Shown here: positions 16,106-25,383 of the stretch, one piece after another | Layout: each line of letters opens with the position of its first letter | Numbering within the stretch: the stretch's first letter is position 1 | Position numbers and translations under genes: made by a program | The notes under the pieces: generated by a model | The model's input: only the letters and a program-made list of their open reading frames with translations | What the model was told of the DNA's origin: nothing | Databases searched by the model: none | Assembly: GCA_021770245.1 (NCBI GenBank) | Contig: JAETRI010000008.1 | Location: 68,927 to 119,319, forward strand | From: Lachnospiraceae bacterium | GTDB lineage: Bacteria; Bacillota; Clostridia; Lachnospirales; Lachnospiraceae | Length of the DNA stretch: 50,393 nucleotides | Reading direction: 5' to 3'

Positions 16106-17350
16106 CTACCAGCATTCCGCGCCCAGCGAACGCATGTCGCGGCAGATATCCTCGTATCCGCGGTCTATATAATGCCTGTTTGCGACCAATGTCTCCCCCT
16201 CGGCGCACAGCCCTGCCGCCACCAGGGCCGCCCCGCCGCGCAGCTCCTGGGCGCTCACCCCGGTTCCCTTAAGGCTCCTCCCTCCGGGGACATAGGCTGC
16301 GTTCCCCCTCACCCGGATCTCTGCACCCATGCGGTTGAGTTCCTCCACCACGCGGAACCTCCCGTTGAAGATGGTTTCCCGCAGGACGCTTTCTCCCCGG
16401 GCCACCGACAGGGCTGCCAGCAGAGGGGACTGCAGATCCGTGGGAAAGCCGGGATAGCTTCCGGTCTCCACCAGGCCGGGGGAGAGCAGTTTCCCCGTCC
16501 GCTCCACGATCAGCCCCTTGTCCGTTTCCCTCAGCCTCGCGCCCATGCGCAGGGCGATTTCTTGAAGGGCATCGTTTTCCCCCTTAGGCTGCCCCGCCAG
16601 GAAAACCTTCCCTCCTGCGGCCAGGCAGGCACACAGATAGGTTCCTGTGACGATACGGTCTGCCGGTATCTCAAAACAGCAGGAATGAAGCGGCCGTCCG
16701 CCTTCGATCAGAAGGGCCTCGTCCCCTTCCTTTCTTATTCCTGCCCCGGCCGAGCGCAGGAAAGCGCACAGCCATTTGATTTCCGGTTCCGCAGCCGCAT
16801 TTTTCAGGCAGGTAGTGCCCTCCGCCGCCACCGCTGCCATTATCACATTTTCCGTGGCTCCCACGCTGGGGAAATCCAGAGCGATTGTCGCTGCGCACAT
16901 ACCGAGAGCACGGGCCCGCAGGACGATCCCGTCGTCCTCACAGCAGGCGCCCAGGCAGCGCAGGGCTTTTAAATGGATGTCAATGGGACGGTCGCCGATC
17001 ACGCAGCCGCCGGGATGACTTAACTCCACCTCCCCCAGCCTCCCCAGAAGCGGCCCCATGAGCATCACGGAGGAACGCATCCTCGTCACATACTCCTCCG
17101 GGAGATGCCCCGTGTTCAGACAGGAGGCGTCGATTTCCAGATTGTTTCCTCTCCAGCACACCCGGCATCCGATATGGGTAAGGATCCTGCACATATATTC
17201 CACATCCGCTATCCGGGGACAGTTCTTCAGTACGCTTATTCCCGGGATCAAAAGAGCCGCCGCCATAATGGGCAGCGCCGCATTCTTGGATCCCTGGATC
17301 GTCACTTCGCCGTACAGGGGCGTTTTTCCGCCAATATAAACAGACTCCAA
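16106..17350 (-). CDS. murA: UDP-N-acetylglucosamine 1-carboxyvinyltransferase
   Basis: This is MurA, the first committed step of peptidoglycan precursor synthesis (UDP-GlcNAc plus PEP). Landmarks are GSKNAALPIMAAALL (active-site Lys, near the N-terminus) and PGGCVIGDRPIDIHL, with the PEP-attacking Cys that fosfomycin targets. I place the start at the TTG at 17350, preceded by GGGAAGGTGG, because LESVYIGG matches family N-termini. An ATG nine codons earlier (17377) is the alternative. It occupies the place between ftsW and divIB where many Clostridia carry murG. A dispersed repeat fills the gap to ftsW. Confidence 0.92.
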   Translation of the reverse strand: MESVYIGGKTPLYGEVTIQGSKNAALPIMAAALLIPGISVLKNCPRIADVEYMCRILTHIGCRVCWRGNNLEIDASCLNTGHLPEEYVTRMRSSVMLMGPLLGRLGEVELSHPGGCVIGDRPIDIHLKALRCLGACCEDDGIVLRARALGMCAATIALDFPSVGATENVIMAAVAAEGTTCLKNAAAEPEIKWLCAFLRSAGAGIRKEGDEALLIEGGRPLHSCCFEIPADRIVTGTYLCACLAAGGKVFLAGQPKGENDALQEIALRMGARLRETDKGLIVERTGKLLSPGLVETGSYPGFPTDLQSPLLAALSVARGESVLRETIFNGRFRVVEELNRMGAEIRVRGNAAYVPGGRSLKGTGVSAQELRGGAALVAAGLCAEGETLVANRHYIDRGYEDICRDMRSLGAECW

Positions 17351-17437
17351 ATGTCCACCTTCCCGGAAATTCATCAAATTCAGAGATGTTTTATTTTATG
17401 CGGAATGCCGGATGGTGTGCTTACGGTCCCCGATGGA

Positions 17438-17495
17438 CCATCACGCGCCGCAGGGCCGGGCAGGGGTGTCGCAGAGGCCATTCATACGTTTGTCA
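17438..17495 (+). repeat. Large dispersed intergenic repeat, copy C
   Basis: It contains the whole family pattern: CCATCACGCGCCGC, the CCGGGCAGGGGTGTC core and the GGCCATTCATACGTTTGTC end. It lies 15 nt past the ftsW stop, between ftsW and murA, and aligns base by base with the reversed copy at 50247-50315. Confidence 0.7.
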
Positions 17496-17509
17496 TGCCG
17501 TCCTGGCTG

Positions 17510-18661
17510 TTACGAACCGAGCTTGATCCCCTTTGCCACGCTGAGCACCAGTCCGATTTCGATGAGCAGAAACATCACCGAAGACCCGCCGTAACTGATG
17601 AACGGAAGGGAAATCCCCGTATTGGGAATGGTGTTGGTGACGACGGCTATGTTCAGGATGACCTGGATGGCTATGTGTCCCATGACGCCCACCACCAGAA
17701 GAGCTCCGAAAAGGTCGGGCGCGTTGTTGGCGATGACCATAAAACGCCAGATGAGCAGGATGAACAAAAGGATGACGGCAATCCCTCCGAAAAGGCCCAG
17801 TTCTTCGCAGATGATGGAGAAAATCATATCGTTCTGCGCCTCCGGAAGAAAACCGAGCTTCTGCATGCTCTGCCCCAGCCCTTTGCCGAATATGCCGCCG
17901 GAGCCGATGGCATAAAGGGCCTGAAGCGTCTGGAAGCCGGTCCCCGAAGCGTATTCCTCCGGATTCAGCCAGGCGAGGATCCGGTCTCCCCGAAAGCTCA
18001 GATCCGAATCTTTCATCTGGACGATCGCAAATACAATCAGCGCTGCACCGGCAATCCCGATTAAGAACATCAGAACGAATTTTTTATAATCCGGGCTGGC
18101 TACGAAAAGCATCAGGAAGGCGATCCCGAAAATGATAATGGCAGAACTCATGTTGTTGGTAATCTTCCATACCATCAGACAGATGGGCAGGGGAACGGCC
18201 AGCACCACACAGAATCCCTTCATACTGCGGATTCCCTTTCCCATCTTGCAGATAAAGCTGGCAAGGAACAGGATCATACACAGCTTAGCGACCTCCGCAG
18301 GCTGTACGCTCATCCCCAGGTTCAGCCATCTTCTGGCGCCGTTCGCCTCGATCCCCAGCGGAGTTAATACCAGGAGGATCATGACTGCCGATACCACATA
18401 TCCCAGTACGGCAAAGCGTTCCCAGAAATGATACGGGATGTTGGATACCAGAACCATGGCTGCCAATCCCAGTGCGGTGGCCATGGCCTGATGCTTCAGG
18501 TAATAAGCCTCATCATAGTTCAGGCTCGCCGTCATAGCCGCTTCATAGGAACTGGTGGAATAGACCATGATCAGGCCGAATCCCAGCAGGAACAGGACAA
18601 TGAACAATAGAGTATAATCAAAAAATCTATCAGGCTGTTTTCCGTTTTTCCTGGCCGCCAC
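17510..18661 (-). CDS. ftsW: Septal peptidoglycan glycosyltransferase FtsW (SEDS family)
   Basis: A 383-residue SEDS protein with about ten membrane segments that polymerises lipid II together with a class B PBP. Signatures include GARRWLNLGMSVQPAEVAK (around residue 130) and PFISYGGSSVMFLLIEIGLVLSV near the C-terminus. The start is GTG with GGAGTGATTGC before it, 4 nt after the murD stop, so the two are coupled. RodA is the close paralogue; the dcw location favours FtsW. Confidence 0.93.
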   Translation of the reverse strand: MAARKNGKQPDRFFDYTLLFIVLFLLGFGLIMVYSTSSYEAAMTASLNYDEAYYLKHQAMATALGLAAMVLVSNIPYHFWERFAVLGYVVSAVMILLVLTPLGIEANGARRWLNLGMSVQPAEVAKLCMILFLASFICKMGKGIRSMKGFCVVLAVPLPICLMVWKITNNMSSAIIIFGIAFLMLFVASPDYKKFVLMFLIGIAGAALIVFAIVQMKDSDLSFRGDRILAWLNPEEYASGTGFQTLQALYAIGSGGIFGKGLGQSMQKLGFLPEAQNDMIFSIICEELGLFGGIAVILLFILLIWRFMVIANNAPDLFGALLVVGVMGHIAIQVILNIAVVTNTIPNTGISLPFISYGGSSVMFLLIEIGLVLSVAKGIKLGS

Positions 18662-18665
18662 GCAA

Positions 18666-20036
18666 TCACTCCTTCAGGCTGTTAACATATTCCTTGAAAA
18701 CTTTTCCCCTTACCTCATAATTGGGGAACATGCCCCAACTGGCACATGCAGGGGACAGCAGGACGGCATCTCCGGGCGCCGCGTTTCTCACGCACAGATC
18801 CATACATTCCTCAAAGGTATCCGCCAGGATCACCTGCTCCAATCCGTGCCGTTTGGCGCATTCGGCTATTTTTTCCCTTGTCTGGCCGATCAGCACCAAA
18901 AGCTTCACCTTCCCCTCAAAGGCCTCGATCCATTCGTCGTAGGAGCTTTCCTTATCGTAGCCGCCCCCGATGAGTATCGTGGGGCGGTCCATGGCCCGGA
19001 TCCCCCGGATGGCCGCGTCGGGATTGGTCCCTTTGGAATCGTTATAATATACCACGCCATTTTTTGTGGCTACGTATTCGATCCGATGCTCCACCGCCTT
19101 GAAATGTCTCACCGTCTCCAGGATTTCCTTCATGGGGACTCCCAGGGCCGAGGTAACCGCAATCGCCGCCATCACATTCTCCGCGTTGTGAATGCCGGGC
19201 AGAAGGGTATCATGGATATTCAAAAGGCATACCTGCCCGTTCTCTCCCCTGTGCCAGATCTCATCCTTTTCCAGATAATAGCCTTCCTTGGGCTTCTCTT
19301 TGGAGGAAAACCAGACCACGTGTGCCGGGCACCGTTTTCCGAAGGCTCTGGTGTAAGGATCCATATAGTTCAGGACACAGACATCCTCCATCGTCTGGTT
19401 CCTGGCGATCGATTCCTTTACCGCCACATAATTTTCCATGGTATGATGCCTGTTCAGATGGTCCGGGGTAATGTTCAGGATGGCGGAAACCGCCGGATGA
19501 AACGCCCTTGCAGTCTCCAGCTGAAAGCTGCTCACCTCCGCCACAGTCACGCTCTCCGGGCGGGTTGAAAGCGCTTCATGGGTGATGGGATCCCCGATGT
19601 TCCCCACCACGAAGACGGAGGAAAAATGATCGGCCAGGATCTGTCCCACCAGCGCCGTGGTCGTGGTCTTGCCGTTGGTACCCGTGACGGCCGCCAGGCG
19701 TCCCTGAAGGAAAGCATAGCCCAATTCCAGCTCTCCCCATACCGGAATTCCCGTCTTAGAAAATCCTTCCGCAAAAGGGGTATCCACCGGAACCCCCGGA
19801 CTCATGACCACCAGGGAAAATTCCGCCCCTCTCTCCTGCGGAAAACTCCCCGCCAGGATTTCCGGACTACATCCCTCCGGCAGACGACTTCTTACCGCTT
19901 CCCGGTCCACCTTTTCATTCTCGTCGTAGAGAACGGGAACCGCGTCCACCGCATAAAGCAGCGCCGCGGCCGCAACGCCGCTCTTTCCCGTTCCCACCAC
20001 CAAAACCTTTTTCCCTTCCAGTTCCGTCTTTCTCAT
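18666..20036 (-). CDS. murD: UDP-N-acetylmuramoylalanine--D-glutamate ligase
   Basis: A 456-residue Mur ligase that adds D-Glu to UDP-MurNAc-L-Ala. The N-terminal Rossmann motif GTGKSGVAAAALL, the ATP loop AVTGTNGKTTTTALV (about residue 110), the NITPDHLNRH motif and the later HRIEYV and YNDSKGTNPDA segments are all present. The start at 20036 (MRKTELEGKK) fits the family and lies 6 nt after the GGGAG of a hairpin-SD repeat. An upstream in-frame ATG lies inside the repeat and is unlikely. Confidence 0.95.
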   Translation of the reverse strand: MRKTELEGKKVLVVGTGKSGVAAAALLYAVDAVPVLYDENEKVDREAVRSRLPEGCSPEILAGSFPQERGAEFSLVVMSPGVPVDTPFAEGFSKTGIPVWGELELGYAFLQGRLAAVTGTNGKTTTTALVGQILADHFSSVFVVGNIGDPITHEALSTRPESVTVAEVSSFQLETARAFHPAVSAILNITPDHLNRHHTMENYVAVKESIARNQTMEDVCVLNYMDPYTRAFGKRCPAHVVWFSSKEKPKEGYYLEKDEIWHRGENGQVCLLNIHDTLLPGIHNAENVMAAIAVTSALGVPMKEILETVRHFKAVEHRIEYVATKNGVVYYNDSKGTNPDAAIRGIRAMDRPTILIGGGYDKESSYDEWIEAFEGKVKLLVLIGQTREKIAECAKRHGLEQVILADTFEECMDLCVRNAAPGDAVLLSPACASWGMFPNYEVRGKVFKEYVNSLKE

Positions 20037-20042
20037 TTTGGG

Positions 20043-20069
20043 CTCCCATCTGCGCGCCCTGGCGCGCAT
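20043..20069 (-). repeat. Hairpin-SD repeat before murD
   Basis: CTCCCATCTG plus a GCGCGCC...GGCGCGC stem. On the minus strand it ends CAGATGGGAG, and GGGAG (20043-20047) is 6 nt before the murD ATG. Confidence 0.75.
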
Positions 20070-20114
20070 ACCAATCAGATATCATCCCGCTTCCGTTCCG
20101 AAGCCGTCCGGGGC

Positions 20115-21071
20115 TCATATGCCCAGAAGCGCCAACAGGCACAAAAGCGCCGTAAAAATGGAAAACGCCGCAACAATCCGCGTTTCCGACCAGCCGCACA
20201 GTTCAAAGTGATGATGCAGGGGAGCCATCCGAAACAGCCGCTTTCCCCCGGTGATCCGAAAAAAAGCCACCTGAGCGATCACGGAAAGCACCTCCGCCAT
20301 ATAGATAAAACCGATGATGGGGATGAAAAGCTGCATCCGCATCATGTAAGCCGACGCGGCCACAAATCCGCCCAGAGCCAGGGAGCCGGTATCTCCCATG
20401 AAAACGCTGGCCGGATATACGTTAAACAGTAAAAAACCCAGAAGCGCACCGGCCACCGCACAGGCCACCGGTTCGATCCGTACTCCGGTCCCGATGGCGG
20501 CCGCGGCCAGAAAGGTCGCGGTCATCACCGTCACGCTGGCGGCCAGTCCGTCCAGCCCGTCGGTAAAATTAACTCCGTTCACCGTTCCCAGGATCACGCA
20601 GAAGGCGAAGGGAATATTCAGCCATCCCAGATCCAGCATCTGCCCCGGAAGGAACGGGATCCTGCCCGCCAGGCCGATATCCGTCTCCTCAAGCAGATAA
20701 TAGATGAAAAGCCCGGTCACCACCAGCTGGCCTGTCAGCTTCTGCAGAGGGGAAAGCCCCATGGAACGCCGGAGCACCACCTTGATATAATCGTCCAGAA
20801 AGCCGATCAGCCCGAACCCCAGCGTCATCAGAAGGACGGGCAGGATCTCCGGATAATCCTTTCTGTAAAACAGGGAAGAGACTACCACCGCGGAAAGGAT
20901 CAGGATCCCTCCCATGGTGGGCGTACCGTTTTTCTTTAAATGGCTTCTGGGCCCTTCTTCCCTTACGGTCTGCCCAGCCTTGAGTCTCTTTAGAAAAGGG
21001 ATGATCACCGGCCCCAGGAGCACGCTCACCAGGAATGACATCAACACCGGCAGATAAATGGATATACTCAT
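20115..21071 (-). CDS. mraY: Phospho-MurNAc-pentapeptide translocase
   Basis: A 318-residue polytopic membrane enzyme that makes lipid I from UDP-MurNAc-pentapeptide and undecaprenyl phosphate. Family motifs visible are KKNGTPTMGGI (about residue 46), GFLDDYIKV (about 90), NFTDGLDGLA (about 165), and MAPLHHHFE near the C-terminus with the conserved His triplet. The ATG follows AGAGGAAAGG. It lies between the SpoVD-like PBP and murD. Confidence 0.95.
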   Translation of the reverse strand: MSISIYLPVLMSFLVSVLLGPVIIPFLKRLKAGQTVREEGPRSHLKKNGTPTMGGILILSAVVVSSLFYRKDYPEILPVLLMTLGFGLIGFLDDYIKVVLRRSMGLSPLQKLTGQLVVTGLFIYYLLEETDIGLAGRIPFLPGQMLDLGWLNIPFAFCVILGTVNGVNFTDGLDGLAASVTVMTATFLAAAAIGTGVRIEPVACAVAGALLGFLLFNVYPASVFMGDTGSLALGGFVAASAYMMRMQLFIPIIGFIYMAEVLSVIAQVAFFRITGGKRLFRMAPLHHHFELCGWSETRIVAAFSIFTALLCLLALLGI

Positions 21072-21119
21072 CTGACCTTTCCTCTTCCATATCGACAGGG
21101 CCTTGGGGGAATCCCGGAT

Positions 21120-22901
21120 TCAGCCGTTTGGCCCAAAAGCTTCCCGGCCGGGGATTTCCCCATCCCTGCTATTATAATCCATCTCTTCCAGATAAGGAAG
21201 GATATTTTCAAAAAGCTGCCGCACCACCGGGGCGGATACCTGGCCGCCGTAATAGACCCCCTGCGGATTGGTCACGATGGCCAGCGCCAGCACCTTGGGA
21301 TCGTCCGCGGGCGCAAATCCCAGGAAAGAGGCGATATACCGCCCCGTCCCCCTGGGAAGGGTCTGGCTCGTGGCGGTTTTCCCTCCCACCCGATAACCTT
21401 CTACATAACCGTTCTTTCCTCCTCCGTTCTCCACCACCTGCTCCAGCATATAGCGCATCTTTTCACAGGTTTCCTCCGATACGATTCCCTCCGTCACCGG
21501 ATATTCGAATTCCCGGGTCACGTTTCCCTCCCGGTCCACGGTTTTAACGCCGAAATGAGGCGTGATGCGCTTCCCGCCGTTGATCAGGGAGGATACGGTG
21601 GTGGCCAGCTGGATCGGCGTCACCTGGAAAGACTGGCCGAAGGAAATGGTCGCCAGCTCCACCATGCCGATATCCTCCTCCTTGTGCATGATCGTTCCGG
21701 CTTCCCCGGGCAGATCCACATTGGTCTTGGTTAACAGGCCAAACTGTTTGAAATATTCGTAATAGGAGTGGGCGCCCAGCCGCAGGCCCACGGTGACGAA
21801 TACGGGATTGCAGGAATTCATGGTGGCCTGGACAAAATTTTCCGCCCCGTGGCCGGTGGTCTTATGGCAGCGGATCCTGCGGTCTTCCACCATGATAAAG
21901 CCCGGGCAGCTGAACTGATCCTCCATGGACACCACTCCCGCCTCCAGCCCGGCGGAGGCCGTGATAATCTTGAAGATGGAACCGGGTTCATAGGTATCGT
22001 TGATACATCCGTTCCTCCACATCCGGTTCAGAAGATCCTGCTTTTCCTCCGCGGAAAGCCCCTCCGCCTGCGTACCTTCCGGCAGCGTGTAGGGGTCGTT
22101 CAAATTATATTCCGGCACGTTGACCATGGCCAGGATTTCTCCGTTATCCGGCTTCATTACCAGGATGGATACGCTTTCCGCCTCCTTGGCTGCCATGACC
22201 TGATTGGCGAGCTGTGTGGCATACTGCTCGATGTTCACATCCAGGCTGATGTACAGATCGTCCCCGTCCACGGGCTCCACCCGTTCCTCTCCCTCTCTGG
22301 ACACCTCCACCCCTCTGGCATCCGTCACTGTCAGGATTGTCCCCGGCTCTCCCTGCAGATATTCATCATACTTTACCTCCAGGCCCACGATCCCCTGGTT
22401 ATCCCCGCCGGTAAACCCCAGCACCTTGGAAGCCAGGCTGTCATAGGGATAGTAACGTTTGTAGTCTTCATCCACCTTTACGCCGTCCAGATGATAGGCG
22501 CGGATGGCGTCCCCCACCGACTTCTCCACATTGCTTTTTATCTTTTCAATGGAGGTGTACTTCTCCACCCGCCTGCGGATGTATTCCTCCTCCAGGCCCA
22601 ATTCCTTAGACAGCACCTCCACCACCAGATCCGGATCCGTGATCTGATTGTGGATGACGGATATATTGCACACCGTCCTGTTATCGGCCAATACCGTTCC
22701 CGTGGAATCGATGATCCGTCCTCTTTTGGCCTTGATGCTCCTCTCCCTCTGATGCAGTTCCTCGGCGGCTTGGGAATAATACGCCGAACTGTAAACCATC
22801 AGATATACCAGCCTTCCCGAAAGTCCAAGAAAGGCAGAAAAGCAGAGCAGGAAAGCCAAAAACGTTTTTTTCCGGTGAAAGGTTTTATGCTTCTCTTCCA
22901 T
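21120..22901 (-). CDS. Class B penicillin-binding protein, SpoVD-like transpeptidase
   Basis: A 593-residue bitopic transpeptidase: a short cytoplasmic N-terminus, one membrane segment (about residues 12-34), the PBP dimer domain starting at KRGRIIDSTGTVLADN, and the transpeptidase domain. The SxxK motif is EPGSIFK, the SxN motif is NSCNP, and the third motif reads GGKTATSQ (Lys508), so KTG is replaced by KTA. No PASTA domain is seen, unlike B. subtilis SpoVD. As one of two class B PBPs in the cluster it may serve the spore cortex or the septum. Its ribosome binding site (GAGG) lies inside a hairpin (22907-22956). Confidence 0.88.
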   Translation of the reverse strand: MEEKHKTFHRKKTFLAFLLCFSAFLGLSGRLVYLMVYSSAYYSQAAEELHQRERSIKAKRGRIIDSTGTVLADNRTVCNISVIHNQITDPDLVVEVLSKELGLEEEYIRRRVEKYTSIEKIKSNVEKSVGDAIRAYHLDGVKVDEDYKRYYPYDSLASKVLGFTGGDNQGIVGLEVKYDEYLQGEPGTILTVTDARGVEVSREGEERVEPVDGDDLYISLDVNIEQYATQLANQVMAAKEAESVSILVMKPDNGEILAMVNVPEYNLNDPYTLPEGTQAEGLSAEEKQDLLNRMWRNGCINDTYEPGSIFKIITASAGLEAGVVSMEDQFSCPGFIMVEDRRIRCHKTTGHGAENFVQATMNSCNPVFVTVGLRLGAHSYYEYFKQFGLLTKTNVDLPGEAGTIMHKEEDIGMVELATISFGQSFQVTPIQLATTVSSLINGGKRITPHFGVKTVDREGNVTREFEYPVTEGIVSEETCEKMRYMLEQVVENGGGKNGYVEGYRVGGKTATSQTLPRGTGRYIASFLGFAPADDPKVLALAIVTNPQGVYYGGQVSAPVVRQLFENILPYLEEMDYNSRDGEIPGREAFGPNG

Positions 22902-22906
22902 TGGAA

Positions 22907-22956
22907 AACCTCATAAAGCGGTAATTATTAAAATTTATTACCCGGTTTATGAGGTT
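22907..22956 (-). promoter_or_regulatory. SD-sequestering hairpin between the two PBP genes
   Basis: AACCTCATAAA (22907-22917) and TTTATGAGGTT (22946-22956) are exact complements. The stem continues through GGTAAT and ATTACC, with one base unpaired. In the mRNA the 3' arm carries GAGG, the ribosome binding site of the PBP gene starting at 22901, and the 5' arm is its complement. It could lower translation of this gene relative to the gene upstream, or act as a processing site. Confidence 0.65.
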
Positions 22957-22990
22957 ATTCGCAATTCGCCTTTTTTCTTAAATGTACATC

Positions 22991-25354
22991 CTAAAACGGG
23001 GAGTCGTCTCCTCCCTCCGGCGTCTGCGGCAGGGAGGGCTCGGGCAGGCCCAGCTCCACGCTTTCCACCGGTTCCCCGGTGGCGGGATCCACCTTCGTCC
23101 CGTCCGGAAGGATACCGTATCCCGTTTCCGGGTCGATCACCATGTCTTCCTTCGACACTCGTCCCGTACCTTCCTGTTCTTCCGTCCGGCCGCTTCCGTT
23201 TCCCTCGCCCGGTTCCCCGGCCTGGCCCGTTCCGCCGCCCTGGCCTGTCTCCGTACCCTGGCCGGTTTCACCGCCCTGGCCCGTTCCGCCGCCCTGGCCG
23301 GTTTCCGTGCCCTGGCCCGTCTGCGTTTCTCCTGCTCCTTCCACGTCGTTTCCGCTCACGCTGTTGCCGCTTACCTGGTTCATCAGCGCCTGTTTATAGG
23401 CGATTTGCTGTTCCTCCAGCTCCTGCTGCTCTTTTTCCGAAAGGGGCTCCGTCATGAAAATATCCAGGTAGGGAAGAACCTCCGTGAGGATGCTGCGTAC
23501 AATGCGCGTTGCGTATTTGGCGTCATCCTGCCTCGCCGCATTGGGGCGGTCCACCACCACATAGATGGCGATCTGCGGATTGTCCGCCGGGGCATAACCC
23601 ATGAAGGACACCACATATTCCTTGTTTCCCCTGGGCACGGTTTCCGCCGTCCCCGTTTTCCCTCCGATCAGATATCCGGCAGGACGTGCCGTATGGCCTG
23701 TCCCCTTCTCCCCGATCACCACCTGCAGGCAGTAATCCCTGATTTTGGCCGAGGTTTCTTCGGATATGGTCTGTTTGAGCAGGCGGGGTTCGATATTGCG
23801 CACCACGGAACCGTCCGACGCGGTAATCCTGCTCACCATATGGGGTTCATAGTAATATCCCCCGTTGATCAGGGAGCAGAAGCCCGTAATCATCTGGATC
23901 ATGGTCACATTGAAGCCCTGCCCGAAGGTGGAGGTGGCCAATTCCATGGGCCCCATATTGCTTTCCTTATACACCAGGCCCGCCGTCCTGGATTCCCCGG
24001 ACAGGTCGATATTCGTCTTCAGGCCAAAATTAAAGTCTTCCAGATATTTCAGCATGGTGGTCTTGCCCATGGCCTGCCCGATTTTCATAAGCGCCACGTT
24101 GCAGGACATCTCCACCGCCTGGGATACGGAAACCTCTCCGTCTCCGAAGGTATTGTGGCATTTTACAGGCTTCTGCCCTTCCACGACCGTCAGGTTCCCG
24201 TTGCATTGATAGACCTCGTTTCCGGTGATGCTCCCGCTCTCTAAAGCAGCCGCCACGGTAAAGGGCTTCATGGTGGAACCCGGTTCATAGGTATTGAAAA
24301 TACAGTAATTGCGCCACAGGGAATTCAGCTGGCGGACCGCCTCCTCGCCGTCGATGGACGCTTCCAGCTCGGCCGCCTTTTCCGCCGTGATCACGTCCGC
24401 CTGTACCTCGCCCTGTTCGTTCACCAGGTTTGTCCCGATCAGCGGTTCGACCGCCTTGGGATTGTTCAGATCAAAGCCGGGATAACTGGCCATGGCCAAC
24501 ACGTTCCCGTTGTTCACATCCATGATCACGCAGCCCACGTTCCTGGCCCCGTTCCCTTCCCGGACCGCATTTTTGTATTCTTCGTTAAACGCCGCCAGAT
24601 GCCTTTCCACGATGCCCTGGATATTGGCATCCAGGGTGCTCACCACGTTGTATCCGTCCACGGCCGCCTTCGTGGTGCGCTCCAGGTTGGAGTCGTCGTT
24701 CATATAGCCGTATTCCCGGCCGTTCACACCGCTTAGTATATCGTTGTAATATTCCTCCAGCCCGTATTTTCCCACGTTATCCTTGGTGGTAAAGCCGATT
24801 ACGTCGCTGGCGAGGGTATTATTGGGATAGACTCTGCGGTATTCCTCTTCGAACCATACGCCCTGGATGTTCTTTCCGTTTTCTTTATTTTGAAGAAGCT
24901 CCTCAAAGGCCGCCACCTGTTCATAGGTCTGCTGCCGCTTCACCACGTAGTAGCGTGAGGTGGGATTTTTCTCCCTGTAGCTGTGGATATCGGATGCCGA
25001 AACGTCAAAGCAGCTTACCAGAGCCGCCACCGTGGCATTGATGCATTCCTCCTTTTCCCCCATCTGCTTACAGTCCAGGACCACGTTGTAAACCTTCTCG
25101 CTGGTGGCCAGACGGGTTCCCTTGGAGTCCAGAATGTCTCCCCGGCGGAAGGGGATCGTCCTGCTGGAATAATACTGCTGGGAAAGCACCTGTTTCTTAT
25201 ATTGATCCCCGTTATCCCTGTTGATGAAAAAAAGCCTGGCGCTCAGGCCGGCAAATGCCAGCAGGATAAAAAGATAGAGCACCACCAGCTTTATCTGCAT
25301 TTTTTTGGTGAATTTATTCTTTTCGTCCGCCTGCTTCTTTCCCGTCCTGGTCAA
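22991..25354 (-). CDS. Class B penicillin-binding protein (FtsI/PBP2-type) with Gly/Gln-rich tail
   Basis: A 787-residue septal transpeptidase: basic N-terminus, a membrane segment (about residues 24-46), a dimer domain beginning at RRGDILDSKGTRLATS, and a transpeptidase domain with EPGSTMK, MSCNV and the canonical GGKTGTAE. The last 120 residues are not part of the catalytic fold. They include near-identical TGQG(G/T)-type repeats (encoded at 23219-23330) and an acidic segment, probably an extracytoplasmic spacer. The start is TTG with GGGGAGGACGG before it. It follows ftsL directly and pairs with FtsW and FtsL in septal synthesis. Confidence 0.9.
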   Translation of the reverse strand: MTRTGKKQADEKNKFTKKMQIKLVVLYLFILLAFAGLSARLFFINRDNGDQYKKQVLSQQYYSSRTIPFRRGDILDSKGTRLATSEKVYNVVLDCKQMGEKEECINATVAALVSCFDVSASDIHSYREKNPTSRYYVVKRQQTYEQVAAFEELLQNKENGKNIQGVWFEEEYRRVYPNNTLASDVIGFTTKDNVGKYGLEEYYNDILSGVNGREYGYMNDDSNLERTTKAAVDGYNVVSTLDANIQGIVERHLAAFNEEYKNAVREGNGARNVGCVIMDVNNGNVLAMASYPGFDLNNPKAVEPLIGTNLVNEQGEVQADVITAEKAAELEASIDGEEAVRQLNSLWRNYCIFNTYEPGSTMKPFTVAAALESGSITGNEVYQCNGNLTVVEGQKPVKCHNTFGDGEVSVSQAVEMSCNVALMKIGQAMGKTTMLKYLEDFNFGLKTNIDLSGESRTAGLVYKESNMGPMELATSTFGQGFNVTMIQMITGFCSLINGGYYYEPHMVSRITASDGSVVRNIEPRLLKQTISEETSAKIRDYCLQVVIGEKGTGHTARPAGYLIGGKTGTAETVPRGNKEYVVSFMGYAPADNPQIAIYVVVDRPNAARQDDAKYATRIVRSILTEVLPYLDIFMTEPLSEKEQQELEEQQIAYKQALMNQVSGNSVSGNDVEGAGETQTGQGTETGQGGGTGQGGETGQGTETGQGGGTGQAGEPGEGNGSGRTEEQEGTGRVSKEDMVIDPETGYGILPDGTKVDPATGEPVESVELGLPEPSLPQTPEGGDDSPF
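23219..23330 (-). repeat. In-gene tandem repeats encoding the TGQG tail
   Basis: Blocks of CCCTGGCC with GTTCCGCCG or GTTTCCGTG recur at 18-bp steps and encode TGQGGG/TGQGTE units near the C-terminus of the PBP. Copy number is likely to vary between strains by slippage. Confidence 0.7.
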
Positions 25355-25383
25355 ATCCGTCCTCCCCGGTTTCTGCCTTTTTC

